Source: Chersky-840 sp963848335
Lineage (GTDB): Bacteria; Actinomycetota; Acidimicrobiia; Acidimicrobiales; UBA8190
Assembly (NCBI GenBank): GCA_963848335.1
Contig: CAWKDD010000001.1
Span: 1,488,001 to 1,552,000 of the forward strand
Length of the DNA: 64,000 nt
Direction of reading: 5' to 3'
Shown here: in pieces, positions 1 through 11,586 of the stretch
Layout: each line of letters starts with the position of its first letter
Position numbering within the stretch: position 1 is the stretch's first letter
Program-made: the position numbers and the translations under genes
Notes under the pieces: model-generated
Database searches by the model: none
What the model was told of the DNA's origin: nothing
What the model saw: only the letters and a program-made list of their open reading frames with translations

Positions 1-2483
<2,483 letters not shown>

Positions 2484-2484
<1 letters not shown>

Positions 2485-2882
2485 TGGCAGTCGTCCGTCG
2501 CGACCAGGTGCTGCGCTGGGTCGAGGGCTACGAGGAGGCGTGGCGCACCCCCGGCACGGCTCGATTGGCCGAATTGTTCACCCCCGACGTGACGTACGCG
2601 CCATCCCCGTGGACCGAACCCGTGCGCGGCCTCGACGAGCTCGAGCTGTTCTGGGACACCGAACGCGACGGTCCCGACGAGGGCTTCACCATGTCGAGCG
2701 AGGTGATCGCCGTCGACGCCGATATGGCCGTGGTGCGGGTGTGGGTCGAGTACGACAACGACCCCGATACCCCCTGGCGCGACCTGTGGGTGTTGCGCTT
2801 CGCCCCCGGCGGGCGGTGCGCGGCGTTCGAGGAGTGGCCCTTCGCTCCCGAAGCCGGAGACGGGCCCGCCGACGAGGCCTGA
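2484..2882 (+). CDS. SnoaL-like / NTF2-fold protein
   Basis: A 132-residue protein whose start overlaps the last base of the uvrA stop. The pattern of an N-terminal helix (residues 6-25, WVEGYEEAWRT), a segment on the model of LAELFTPDVTYAPSPW, then GLDELELFW and late strands VVRVWVEYD and WRDLWVLRF is that of the SnoaL/NTF2-like alpha+beta cone fold. Members of this fold are small cyclases, isomerases or ligand-binding proteins; no catalytic residues can be assigned here. Co-transcription with uvrA is inferred from the overlap, but a repair role is not supported by the sequence. It converges on nadA, with 44 bases between the stops. Confidence 0.7.
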
Positions 2883-2926
2883 ACGCCCATTGCGCGCCGT
2901 CGCCATCGGGCGACACGCGGGCCGGG

Positions 2927-4042
2927 TCAGGTGATCTCGAGCATGCGCTCCAGAGCGCACCGAGCCCAATGCGCCACGTCGGGGTCGACGGTGATCCGGT
3001 TCACGACCTCACCCTCCACGAGGCGTTCGAGCACCCAGCACAGGTGGGCGGCATCGATGCGGAACATGGTCGAGCACGGGCACACCAAGGGGTCGAGCGA
3101 GACCACCGTCTTGTCGGGGTGCTCGTCGTCGAGGCGCTTCACCAGATGGATCTCGGTGCCCACCCCGATGACCGACCCGGCGGGTGCCTCCTCCACGACG
3201 CGGATGATGAAGTCGGTCGACCCCACCTCGTCGGCGGTGACGACCACGTCATGGGCGCACTCGGGGTGGACAACCACCAGGCCACTGGGGTGCTGGGCGC
3301 GGAAGGCGGCCACGTGCTCGGGCCGGAAGCGCTGGTGCACCGAGCAGTGCCCCTTCCACAGGAGCAGAGTGGCCTCTTTGACATCGGCGTCGTCGAGACC
3401 CCCCATGTCGAGGAGGGGGTTCCACACCCGCATGTCGCCCTCGCCCCAGCCGAGCTGGTAGCCGGTGTTGCGCCCGAGATGCTGGTCGGGGAAGAAGAGG
3501 ACCTTGTCTCCCCGGGCTGTGCCCGTGCCCGCCGGGTCCAGGGCCCAGGTGAGCACGGCCCGCGCGTTCGACGAGGTGCACACCGCGCCTCGGTGGCGAC
3601 CGACGAAGGCCTTCAACGCGGCCGACGAATTCATGTACGTCACGGGCACGATGCGCTCGATGTCGGTGACCGCCGCCAGGGAGTCCCAGGCGTCCTCGAC
3701 GGCCTCGATGTCGGCCATGTCGGCCATCGAGCATCCGGCGTTGAGGTCCGGCAGGACGACCTGCTGCTCGGGGGCGGTGAGGACGTCGGCGGACTCGGCC
3801 ATGAAATGCACGCCGCAGAAGACGATGTATTCGGCGTCGCGCCGCTGCGCCGCGGTGCGCGACAACCCGAAGGAGTCGCCCCGGGCGTCGGCCCAGCACA
3901 TCACCTCGTCGCGCTGGTAATGGTGCCCGAGGATCAGCACCCGGGAGCCCAGGGTGGCCTTGGCTCGGCCGATCCACTCGGCGAGCTGGTCGTGTGTGGC
4001 GTGGACGTAGCGCTCGGGGAGCGCCCGCTGCAACCGGAACAT
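2927..4042 (-). CDS. nadA: Quinolinate synthase
   Basis: NadA condenses iminoaspartate with dihydroxyacetone phosphate to quinolinate, in de novo NAD synthesis, using a [4Fe-4S] cluster. The 371-residue protein has the family hallmarks: LILGHHYQRDEV near residue 35, the cysteine of FCGVHFMAESADV, PDLNAGCSMAD, YMNSSAALKA, CTSSNA, FFPDQHLGRNTGY, HPEC and CPCSTM near the C-terminus. I chose the ATG at 4042 because AAGGGGG lies just upstream and the protein begins close to the conserved core; the frame is open further upstream, but that extension is Arg/Gly/Pro-rich and unlike NadA. No nadB or nadC is next to it, so it stands alone here. It is divergent from uvrC, with about 210 bases between the starts. 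Confidence 0.96.
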   Translation of the reverse strand: MFRLQRALPERYVHATHDQLAEWIGRAKATLGSRVLILGHHYQRDEVMCWADARGDSFGLSRTAAQRRDAEYIVFCGVHFMAESADVLTAPEQQVVLPDLNAGCSMADMADIEAVEDAWDSLAAVTDIERIVPVTYMNSSAALKAFVGRHRGAVCTSSNARAVLTWALDPAGTGTARGDKVLFFPDQHLGRNTGYQLGWGEGDMRVWNPLLDMGGLDDADVKEATLLLWKGHCSVHQRFRPEHVAAFRAQHPSGLVVVHPECAHDVVVTADEVGSTDFIIRVVEEAPAGSVIGVGTEIHLVKRLDDEHPDKTVVSLDPLVCPCSTMFRIDAAHLCWVLERLVEGEVVNRITVDPDVAHWARCALERMLEIT

Positions 4043-4256
4043 GGTCGGACCCCCTTCGGGGAGCACTCCGATCACGGCCGGCGGGGACAGCCTGGTCGCC
4101 CATCCGCGGGGTTGTCGGCCTCGGAGCGTTATGTACGCCGGGATACCAGGCCGGCGCTGTCCCCAGTCTAGGCCCGGAGCGCCCCGAGCGCGCATGAGGC
4201 CCCGCTTCCGGGCCCAAGGCGCACGACCGGACGGCGCCGTACGGCACAGTAATGAG

Positions 4257-6382
4257 GTGCGTACCCGCCCACCCCCCGGGACCATCCCCGACGCTCCCGG
4301 CTCCTACCAGTTCCTCGACGGGGCCGGGCGGGTCCTGTACGTGGGCAAGGCCAAGTCGCTGCGGAGCCGGTTGAGCAACTACTTCGCCGACCCCGCCACC
4401 CTGCCGGCCCGCACCGCCCAGATGGTGTCGCTCGCCGACCACGTGGAGTGGATCCAGGTCGGCAACGAGGTCGAGGCGATCCTCCTCGAGTACGCCCTCA
4501 TCAAGCGGCACCGGCCCCGCTTCAACATCCGCCTCGTCGACGACAAGTCGTACCCCTCGCTGGCGGTAACCCTCGCCGACGAGTGGCCCCGGGCCGCGGT
4601 GGTGCGGGGCCGGCGCCGGCCCGAGGTGCGCTACTTCGGCCCCTATGCCCACGTGGGCGCCATCCGCGACACCCTCGACCTCCTGCTGCGCACCTTCCAG
4701 GTCCGCACGTGCTCGGACAACAAGCTCGACCGCCACACCAAGCTGGGCAAGCCGTGCTTGCTGTACCACATCGAACGCTGTTCGGGCCCGTGCATCGGAG
4801 CGGTGGACCACGGGCGCTACGACGACATGGTGGGTGACCTGATGGCGTTCCTGGCCGGCGACACCGACGACGTGGAGCGCCGGCTCCAGGCCGAGATGGA
4901 GCGCGCCGCCGGGGACCTCGACTTCGAGCGCGCCGCGCGGCTGCGCGACCGCCTCGGCACCCTGCGCATGGCGTGCGAGCGCCAGCAGGTCGTGACCGAC
5001 AGGCCCGAGGACCTCGACGTGGTGGGCATCGACGAGGACCCCCTCGAGGCGGCGGTGTGCGTCTTCCACGTGCGCCGGGGCCGCATCGTGGGACGGCGCG
5101 CCTTCGTGGTGGACAAGGTGGAGGAGCTGACCCGGCCGCAGCTGGTGGGGCGGGTGCTCGAGGAGCTCTACGGCGACGCCGAGCCCGGTGCCCGCGCCGG
5201 CGCGCCGCAGCGCCCGGGTGCGGGGCGGGGACAGCTCGGGGTGGACCTCGGGGGCGGGGGACCCCCGCTCGTGGGGGACCGAGGGGGCCTCGGCCCCCGG
5301 CGTGCCCCGGCAGGTGCTCGTGCCCGACCTCCCCGACACCCCCGAGGTCTACGAGGCCTTCCTGGCCGACCGGCGCGGCGGACCGGGTGGCGCTGCGCGT
5401 CCCCCAACGGGGCGGCAAGCGCGCCCTGTTGCAGACGGTGACGCGCAACGCCGGGGAGGAGCTGGCCCGCCATCGGCTGCGCCGGGCCTCGGACCACGAC
5501 AGCCGAGCCCGGGCCCTGGAGTCGCTGCGGGAGGTGCTCGGGCTCCCTCAGGCCCCGCTGCGGATCGAGTGCTACGACATGAGCCACCTGCAGGGCACCG
5601 ATTACGTGGGGTCGATGGTGGTGCTCGAGGACGGGTTGCCCCGCAAGTCCGAGTACCGCCGCTTCAAGATCCGCGACGTCCCGGGCAACGACGACTACGC
5701 GGCCATGGAGGAGGTCCTCACCCGCCGGCTCACGGCCCTCCTCGAGGCCCGCGCCGAGACCAGGGGCGAGGAGGCCACCGCCGGGAGCGCCCGGGCCCGG
5801 CGCTTCGCCTACCCGCCCCAGCTCCTGCTCCTCGACGGCGGCAAGGGCCAGCTCGGCGTGGGCGTCCAGGTCCTGCAACGCCTGGGCCTGTCCGAGGAGA
5901 TCCCCGTGGCCGCCCTGGCCAAGACCTTCGAGGAGGTGTACGTGCCGGGCCGGCCCGACCCGGTGCCGGTGCCGCGGGGGTCCGACGCCCTCTTCCTGCT
6001 GCAGCGGGTGCGCGACGAGGCGCACCGCTTCGCCGTCACCTACCACCGTGACCTGCGGGGCCGGCGCATGACCCGCAGCGCCCTGGAGGGCGTCCCGGGC
6101 CTGGGCCCCACCCGGCGCGCCCGTCTCCTGCGGGAGTTCGGGAGCCTCCGGGCGCTGCGGGCCGCGCCGCTCGAGGACCTGCGCGCCCTGCCCTGGCTCC
6201 CCGACGGGGTGGCCCTGGCGGTGCACGCCCACCTCCACGACCCGCCCCGGCGCCCCCGTGTCCCGGGGTCGGTCACCCGCTCGGCCCCGGCCCTGGGCCA
6301 GGATGGGAGCAGGACCCCGACCGGTGCCGGCGACGACGGCGTCGGCGGGAGCGAGCCCGGGGTGAGGACGGACGGCACGTGA
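4257..6382 (+). CDS. uvrC: UvrABC system protein C (frame broken twice)
   Basis: UvrC makes both incisions around a lesion bound by UvrB. The GTG at 4257 gives an N-terminus reading PGTIPDAPGSYQF, directly followed by the GIY-YIG nuclease (VLYVGKAKSLRSRL, FGPY). Then come the CSGPCIG segment, a UVR motif (residues about 205-240, DLDFERAARLRDRL), the RNase H-like endonuclease domain (IECYDMSHLQGTD, LLLLDGGKGQLG) and a C-terminal helix-hairpin-helix (LEGVPGLGPTRRARLL). The frame shifts once between about 5190 and 5300 and again near 5382 (one extra G in GGCGGACC). Removing two bases leaves 708 codons, so the gene is probably intact. A Gly/Pro-rich insert of about 35 residues at the first break is unusual. 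The last about 45 residues are low-complexity. The stop overlaps rapZ by four bases. Confidence 0.93.
5255..5298. repeat. GC-only palindromes inside uvrC
   Basis: Two adjacent perfect inverted repeats sit in the linker between the UVR and endonuclease regions: CGGGGG-A-CCCCCG at 5255-5267 and CCGAGG-GGG-CCTCGG at 5279-5293, the latter nested with GGGGGCC-TC-GGCCCCC at 5283-5298. They coincide with the insert that UvrC homologues lack and with the first frame break, so they may be a small inserted palindromic element, a sequencing-difficult site, or both. Confidence 0.6.
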
Positions 6383-7230
6383 GCGACTACCTGGTGATCA
6401 CCGGCATGTCGGGCGCGGGGAGGTCCACGGCCGCCGCCGCCTTGGAGGACTCGGGGTGGTACGTGATCGACAACATGCCCCCGTCGCTGTTGAACGAGGT
6501 GGCCGAGGTCGTGAGCCGGCCCGGCTCCACCCAGGAGCGGGTGGCCCTGGTGCTGGGGCGCGGCGGGGGTGCACGCGTCGAGGAGGCGCTTCCCGCCATC
6601 GACGCCCTGCGGGCCCAGGGGCACCGGGTCCTGCTCGTCTACCTCGATGCCCCTCAGGACGTGCTCGTGCGCCGGTTCGAGGGCACCCGGCGCCGCCATC
6701 CCATCCAGGAGCGCCAGGTGGCCGAGGCCATCACCGACGAACGCCGCCTGCTGGAGCCGGTGCGCGAACGCGCCGACGTCGTCGTCGACACCGCCGAGCT
6801 CAACGTCAACCAGCTTCGCCAGAGGGTCACCGATCTCTTCGGGGACGACTCGGAGCTGGGCATGCGGATGTCGGTGGTGTCCTTCGGCTACAAGAACGGC
6901 CTGCCCCTCGACGCCGACCTCGTGCTCGACTGCCGGTTCCTGCCCAACCCCCACTGGGTCGAGTCCCTGCGCCCGCTGTCGGGGCTCGACGAGCCCGTGC
7001 GCGACTTCGTGCTGGGCCAGCAGGCGACGGGCCCGTTCCTGGACCGGGTGGACGACCTCGTCGGCACGTTGCTCCCCGCCTTCGTCGACGAGGGCAAGTC
7101 GTATCTCACCATCGCCCTGGGATGCACCGGCGGGCGCCACCGCTCGGTGGCCCTGGCCGAGGAGCTCGGCACCCGTTTGCGGGCCCGGGGCGCCAAGCCC
7201 ATCGTCATCCACCGGGACATCGACCGGTGA
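6379..7230 (+). CDS. rapZ: RapZ-family nucleotide-binding protein
   Basis: A 283-residue P-loop protein of the RapZ/YvcJ family. RapZ adapts RNase E to small RNAs controlling glucosamine-6-phosphate synthase in enteric bacteria; in Gram-positives (YvcJ) it is a nucleotide-hydrolysing protein linked to cell-wall precursor control. The Walker A reads ITGMSGAGRSTAA at residues 7-19, followed by DSGWYVIDNMPPSLL. The C-terminal domain has SFGYKNGLPLDADLVLDCRFLPNP and ends with IALGCTGGRHRSVALAEEL, both strongly conserved. It starts with GTG, overlapping the uvrC stop by four bases, and its own stop overlaps yvcK by four bases, so uvrC, rapZ and yvcK form a tightly coupled operon. Confidence 0.96.
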   Translation: MSDYLVITGMSGAGRSTAAAALEDSGWYVIDNMPPSLLNEVAEVVSRPGSTQERVALVLGRGGGARVEEALPAIDALRAQGHRVLLVYLDAPQDVLVRRFEGTRRRHPIQERQVAEAITDERRLLEPVRERADVVVDTAELNVNQLRQRVTDLFGDDSELGMRMSVVSFGYKNGLPLDADLVLDCRFLPNPHWVESLRPLSGLDEPVRDFVLGQQATGPFLDRVDDLVGTLLPAFVDEGKSYLTIALGCTGGRHRSVALAEELGTRLRARGAKPIVIHRDIDR

Positions 7231-8099
7231 GGAGCCGCAAGGGCCCCAAGGTGGTGGCCGTGGGGGGAGGCCACGGGTTGGCCGCCACCTTGCGGGCGGC
7301 CCGGCGCTACGCCGGAGAGCTGACCGCGGTGGTGTCGGTGGCCGACGACGGCGGGTCCTCGGGGCGCCTGCGCCGGCAGCTCGACATCATGCCCCCCGGG
7401 GACCTCCGCAAGTGCCTGGTGGCCCTGTCCGAGGAGGGCTCGGCCCTGGCCGCCGCCTTCGAGCAGCGCTTCGAGGCCGAGGAGCTGGTCGGCCACGCCC
7501 TGGGAAACCTGGTCATCGCCGGCCTGATGGGGGCCTGTGGCGATCCCCAGAAGGGCCTCGACGAGGCGGCCCGGCTCCTGGGGGCGGTGGGACGGGTCGT
7601 CCCGGCCGCCACCGAGCCGGTCGTCCTCAAAGCCGAAGCGGCCGGAGGGGAGATCCACGGGCAGACCGAGGTCATGCGCACCCGCCACATCCGCCGGGTC
7701 TCGCTGGTGCCGACCGACCCGCCCGCTTCCCCCGTGGCCCTCCGGGCGCTGGCCCGGGCCGACCAGGTGGTGGTGGGGCCGGGCTCGCTGTTCACGAGCG
7801 TGCTCGCCGCGGTGGCGGTCCCCGCCCTGGCGCAGGCCATCCGGGAGTCGCCGGGGCGCCGCGTCTACGTGGCCAACCTCCGCCCCGAGGGGAGCGAGAC
7901 CGCCGGCATGGACGTGGCCGACCACGTGGCCGCCCTGGCCGCGCACGGGGTCGAGGTCGACGTGGTGCTGGCCGACCCCGCCGGCATCGCCGTGGGGGAG
8001 ATCGCCGTGCAAGTGGTGGAGGCCGCCCTGGCCAAGGCGAACGGGCGGGCCCATGATCCGGGAAGACTGGCGGTAGCCCTCGGCGGTCTGGTCGGATAG
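7227..8099 (+). CDS. yvcK: YvcK/CofD-like UDP-GlcNAc-binding regulator
   Basis: A 290-residue protein of the YvcK (gluconeogenesis factor, CofD-like) family, which binds UDP-N-acetylglucosamine and influences cell shape and carbon use. The N-terminus VVAVGGGHGLAATLRA, then SVADDGGSSGRLRRQLD and PPGDLRKCLVALS are diagnostic; VGHALGNLVIAGL and VVGPGSLFTSVLA follow. The GTG at 7227 overlaps the rapZ stop by four bases. In most actinobacteria and firmicutes the next gene is whiA; here gap follows after five bases, which is unusual. The frame is uninterrupted, unlike its downstream neighbours. Confidence 0.95.
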   Translation: MRSRKGPKVVAVGGGHGLAATLRAARRYAGELTAVVSVADDGGSSGRLRRQLDIMPPGDLRKCLVALSEEGSALAAAFEQRFEAEELVGHALGNLVIAGLMGACGDPQKGLDEAARLLGAVGRVVPAATEPVVLKAEAAGGEIHGQTEVMRTRHIRRVSLVPTDPPASPVALRALARADQVVVGPGSLFTSVLAAVAVPALAQAIRESPGRRVYVANLRPEGSETAGMDVADHVAALAAHGVEVDVVLADPAGIAVGEIAVQVVEAALAKANGRAHDPGRLAVALGGLVG

Positions 8100-8104
8100 A
8101 CCTG

Positions 8105-9143
8105 ATGACGGTACGGGTGGGGATCAACGGCTTCGGGCGCATCGGCAGGAATTTCCTGCGCGCCGTGCGGGAGCAGGGGGCCGACGTCGAGGTGGTGGCC
8201 CTCAACGACCTCACCGACGCCGCCACCAACGCCCATCTCCTGGCCTACGACACGACCCACGGCCGTTTCGGCGCCGAGGTGCGGGCCGAGGGCGACCACA
8301 TCGTGGTGGACGGGCGCTCGATCCGGGTGCTGGCCGAGCGCGAGCCCAAGGCCCTTCCCTGGGGGGAGCTCGGGCGTCGAGGTGGTGGTGGAGTCGACCG
8401 GGCGCTTCACGGCGCGTGCCGACGCCGCCGCCCACCTCGAGGGGGGCGCCCGGCGCGTGGTGATCTCGGGGCCGTCGAAGGACGCCGACGCCACCTTCGT
8501 GGTGGGCGTCAACGACGACACCTTCGACCCCGCCCACCACGTCGTGGTGTCGAACGCCTCGTGCACCACGAACTGCTTCGTGCCCATGGTGCAGGTCCTG
8601 GACGACGCCTTCGGGGTGCGCACCGGGTTCATGACCACGGTGCACGCCTACACCAACGACCAGAACCTGCTCGACCTGCCCCACAAGGACCTGCGCCGGG
8701 CCCGGGCGGCGGCCCAGAACATCGTCCCGGCCTCGTCGGGAGCCGCCAGCGCCACCGGGCTCGTGCTCCCTTCCATGCAGGGCCGCCTCGACGGCGCCGC
8801 GCTGCGGGTGCCGGTCGTCGACGGGTCCATCACCGACTTCACCGCGCTCGGTGGCCCGCGCCGTCACGGTCGACGAGGTGAACGAGGCCTTCCGCCTGGC
8901 CGCCTCCGAGCGGTCCGCTCGCCGCCGTGCTCGAATACACCGAGGACCCCATCGTGTCGTCGGACATCGTGGGCAGCCCCGCCTCGTGCACCTTCGACGC
9001 CGGTCTCACCATGGTCATGCCGGTGGACGGCGACGACCACCCTCGTCAAGGTGCAGGGCTGGTACGACAACGAGTGGGGATACGCCAACAGGCTCGTCGA
9101 CCTGGTCGTGCTGGTCGGCTGCGGCCGGGCCGCCCCGTCCTGA
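8105..9143 (+). CDS. gap: Glyceraldehyde-3-phosphate dehydrogenase, type I (frame broken four times)
   Basis: GAPDH converts glyceraldehyde 3-phosphate to 1,3-bisphosphoglycerate with NAD in glycolysis. The NAD-binding start VGINGFGRIGRNFLR, the catalytic cysteine in SNASCTTNC, TVHAYTNDQNLLD and the end QGWYDNEWGYANRLVDLV are all present. Reading needs four frame changes, near 8373, 8851, 8912 and 9034, each explained by one extra G. Removing four bases leaves exactly 345 codons, so the locus is most likely a functional gene with sequence errors. ATG at 8105 follows yvcK by five bases. With pgk and tpiA it forms a triose-phosphate operon. Confidence 0.94.
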
Positions 9144-9194
9144 GCGCGACGGGACGCGGCGCACCGACCATGCCTGACCCGTCCCGTGCCTGAC

Positions 9195-10397
9195 ATGGCG
9201 CCGCCCTCGCGCAGGGCCGCTGGCCGGGCTCCCCCTGCTCGAGGACCTCCCCGAGCTCGGCGGCCGGCGGGTCCTCGTCCGTGTGGACTTCAACGTGCCG
9301 TTGGGCCCGGACTCCCGACGGCGGCGAGGCCCGGGTCGTGACCGACGACTTCCGGATCCGCTCCGCCCTCCCCACCCTGTCGTGGCTCGAAGGACCACGG
9401 GGCCGAGGTCACCGCCTGCACCCACCTCGGCAGGCCCAAGGGCACCGTCGACCCCCGCTTCGACGTCGGCCCGGTCCGCGACCGCCTGGCCGAGCTGGCC
9501 CCCGGGGTGGGGCTGCTCGAGAACCTGCGCTTCGACCCGGGGGAGGAGGAGAACGACCCCGCCTTCGTCGACCGGCTCGTCGAGGGGTTCGACGCCTACG
9601 TGAACGACGCCTTCGGCTCGTCGCACCGCGCCCATGCCTCCATCGTGGGGCCCCCGACCCGCCTGCCCTCGGCGGCCGGCCGGCTCCTGGCCCGAGAGGT
9701 CGAGGTCCTCGGGGGGCTCCTGGTGGCCCCCGCCCGCCCCTTCGTCACCCTGGTGGGCGGCTCCAAGGTGGGCGACAAGCTCGGGTGTGCTGCGTGCCCT
9801 GCTCGGACCTGGTCGACCACATGGCGGTGGGGGGAGGCATGGCGTTCACGTTCCTGGCCGCCCAGGGCCACCCCGTGGGGGCCTCCCTGCTCGACGCGGG
9901 CCGCATCGACAGCTGCGCCCGCCTCCTCGAGCAGGCCGGCGACCGGATCATGCTCCCCACCGACCTCGTGGCCCTCGAGCCCGGGTGGCACCGTGGGGAA
10001 GCGACAGCGGCCGGGAGCGGCGAGGTCAAGATGATCGGGACCGACGTCCCCCGAGGGTGGCGGGGGGTCGACATCGGGCCCGAGACCGCCGGGAGTCTTC
10101 GCCGACGTGGTGGCGGGGGCGGGCACGGTGTTCTGGAACGGCCCGATGGGCGTGTTCGAGGACGAGCGCTTCGCCGCCGGGACCAGGACCGTGGCGAGGG
10201 CCGTGGCCGAGTCCCGGGGCTTCACCGTGGTGGGAGGGGGCGACTCGGTGGCCGCCCTCGACGAGCTCGACCTGGCCTCGCAGGTCGGGTACGTGTCGAC
10301 CGGGGGCGGCGCCTCCCTGGAGCTGCTCGAGCACGGCGACCTGCCCGGCCTCGAGGCGCTGCGCCACGCGCCCAACGCCCCCGAGGCAGGTGCCTGA
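9195..10397 (+). CDS. pgk: Phosphoglycerate kinase (frame broken about six times)
   Basis: PGK transfers the acyl phosphate of 1,3-bisphosphoglycerate to ADP. Family motifs in order: VLVRVDFNVPLG, CTHLGRPKG, GLLENLRFDPGE, VNDAFGSSHRAHAS, FVTLVGGSKVGDK, FWNGPMGVFED and VGGGDSVAAL with STGGGASLELLE. Frame changes near 9215, 9314, 9392, 9784, 9805 and 10092 each fit one extra G or C (near 9392 the extra base could equally be an A). Without those six bases the gene from ATG 9195 has 399 codons, the usual size. The start is provisional: the first break lies about 20 bases after it and no clear ribosome binding site is visible. It sits between gap and tpiA. Confidence 0.92.
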
Positions 10398-10445
10398 GGT
10401 GGCCGGAACGGGCGGAACAGGGTCGGCGCACGCGGCGGCCGCATC

Positions 10446-11219
10446 GTGAGCGGCAACTGGAAGATGCACCACGACCACCTGCAGTCGATCCGCACCGTCC
10501 AGGACCTCGGCCTGCGCCTGGGTGCGGCCGACGTGGCCTCGCTCGACGTCTCGGTGCACCCACCTTCACCAGCCTGCGCTCGGTGCAGACCGTCATCGAG
10601 GACCGCGCCATCCCCGTGCTGCTCGGGCGCCCAGCACTGCCACCACGACGACCAGGGAGCCTTCACCGGCGAGGTCGCCCCTCCCATGCTGGCCCGCCTG
10701 GGGGTGTCGCTGCGTGATCGTGGGCCACTCCGAGCGCCGGCAGTTCTTCGGCCAGACCGACGAGGTCGTGGCCCTCACCGTACGGGCCGTCCTGCGCCAC
10801 GCCATGACGCCCATCTTGTGCGTGGGGGAGACCGAGGAGGAGCGCGAGGACGGCGAGACCGAGGCGCGTCTCACCACCCAGCTCACCGCCGCCCTCAAGG
10901 GGCTGTCCGCCGAGCAGGTGGCGGGCATGGTGATCGCCTACGAGCCCATCTGGGCCATCGGCACGGGGCGCACGGCCACGGCCGAGGACGCCCAGTCGGC
11001 CTGTGCCCACATCCGGGGTGTGGTGGGGGACGTGGCCGGGGTCGAGGGGGCCGAGGCCGTCCGCATCCAGTACGGGGGCTCGGTGCGCCCCGAGAACACC
11101 GCCGAGCTGGTCGGGCAACCCGATGTGGACGGAGCCCTGGTCGGGGGGGCCAGCCTCGAGGCGGTCACCTTCGCCGCCATCGTGCGGCCGCGGCTTCGGT
11201 GGTGGCGCCGGGGCGCTGA
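10446..11219 (+). CDS. tpiA: Triose-phosphate isomerase (frame broken; ends uncertain)
   Basis: TPI interconverts dihydroxyacetone phosphate and glyceraldehyde 3-phosphate. SGNWKMH (substrate lysine), VIVGHSERRQFFG (catalytic His), AYEPIWAIGTG (catalytic Glu), IQYGGSVRPEN and DGALVGGASLEAV are present. Frame changes occur near 10563 (net loss of one base in a C run), 10627 and 10703 (one extra G each). The GTG at 10446 gives a short but acceptable N-terminus; GTG 10399, just after pgk, is possible if two more bases are spurious. The C-terminus should end shortly after FAAIVR near 11190; the annotated stop at 11219 assumes one more frame change, and the unshifted frame runs to 11319. Confidence 0.9.
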   Translation: MSGNWKMHHDHLQSIRTVQDLGLRLGAADVASLDVSVHPPSPACARCRPSSRTAPSPCCSGAQHCHHDDQGAFTGEVAPPMLARLGVSLRDRGPLRAPAVLRPDRRGRGPHRTGRPAPRHDAHLVRGGDRGGARGRRDRGASHHPAHRRPQGAVRRAGGGHGDRLRAHLGHRHGAHGHGRGRPVGLCPHPGCGGGRGRGRGGRGRPHPVRGLGAPREHRRAGRATRCGRSPGRGGQPRGGHLRRHRAAAASVVAPGR

Positions 11220-11355
11220 GAGCGGACCGGCCCGCCGTGACGGCGCCGGTCCCGAGAGACCCGGCAGTCTCCGGAAAGCCCCGGACGCTGCCAGCCGGGG
11301 ACACGCCTTGGTTTGGTAGCGTTGCCCGGACCACGGACCACCCCGGGAGGACTCG

Positions 11356-11586
11356 GTGCTGACGATTGCCATCGTGGTGCTTCACCTCATGGTGTCGCTG
11401 GCCCTCATCTTCCTGATCCTCATGCACTCGGGGAAGGGCGGCGGGCTCTCGGACATGTTCGGCGGCTCGGTCGGCCAGGCCGCGGCCGGCTCCACCGTCG
11501 TCGAGAAGAACCTCGACCGCATCACGATCACCGTGGCCATCATCTTCACCTTCACGACCGTGACCTTGGCCCTGCGCCTGCAGTGA
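11356..11586 (+). CDS. secG: Preprotein translocase subunit SecG
   Basis: SecG is the small accessory subunit of the SecYEG export channel. The 76-residue product has two membrane helices (residues about 3-23 and 55-74) around the conserved loop HSGKGGGLSDMFGGSVGQAAAGSTVVEKNLDRIT (positions about 24-57; key residues Gly-Lys-Gly-Gly-Gly-Leu-Ser and Ser-Thr-Val-Val-Glu). GTG at 11356 has GGGAGG six bases upstream. It closes the glycolytic block as in many actinobacteria, and its stop overlaps a possible GTG start of the following binding protein. Confidence 0.95.
   Translation: MLTIAIVVLHLMVSLALIFLILMHSGKGGGLSDMFGGSVGQAAAGSTVVEKNLDRITITVAIIFTFTTVTLALRLQ

Noticed and set aside
8105..11219. Programmed frameshifting in the glycolytic genes
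   Set aside because: There are many sites at varied contexts, no slippery heptamers or pseudoknots recur, and every site fits a single G/C insertion, so sequencing error is simpler.
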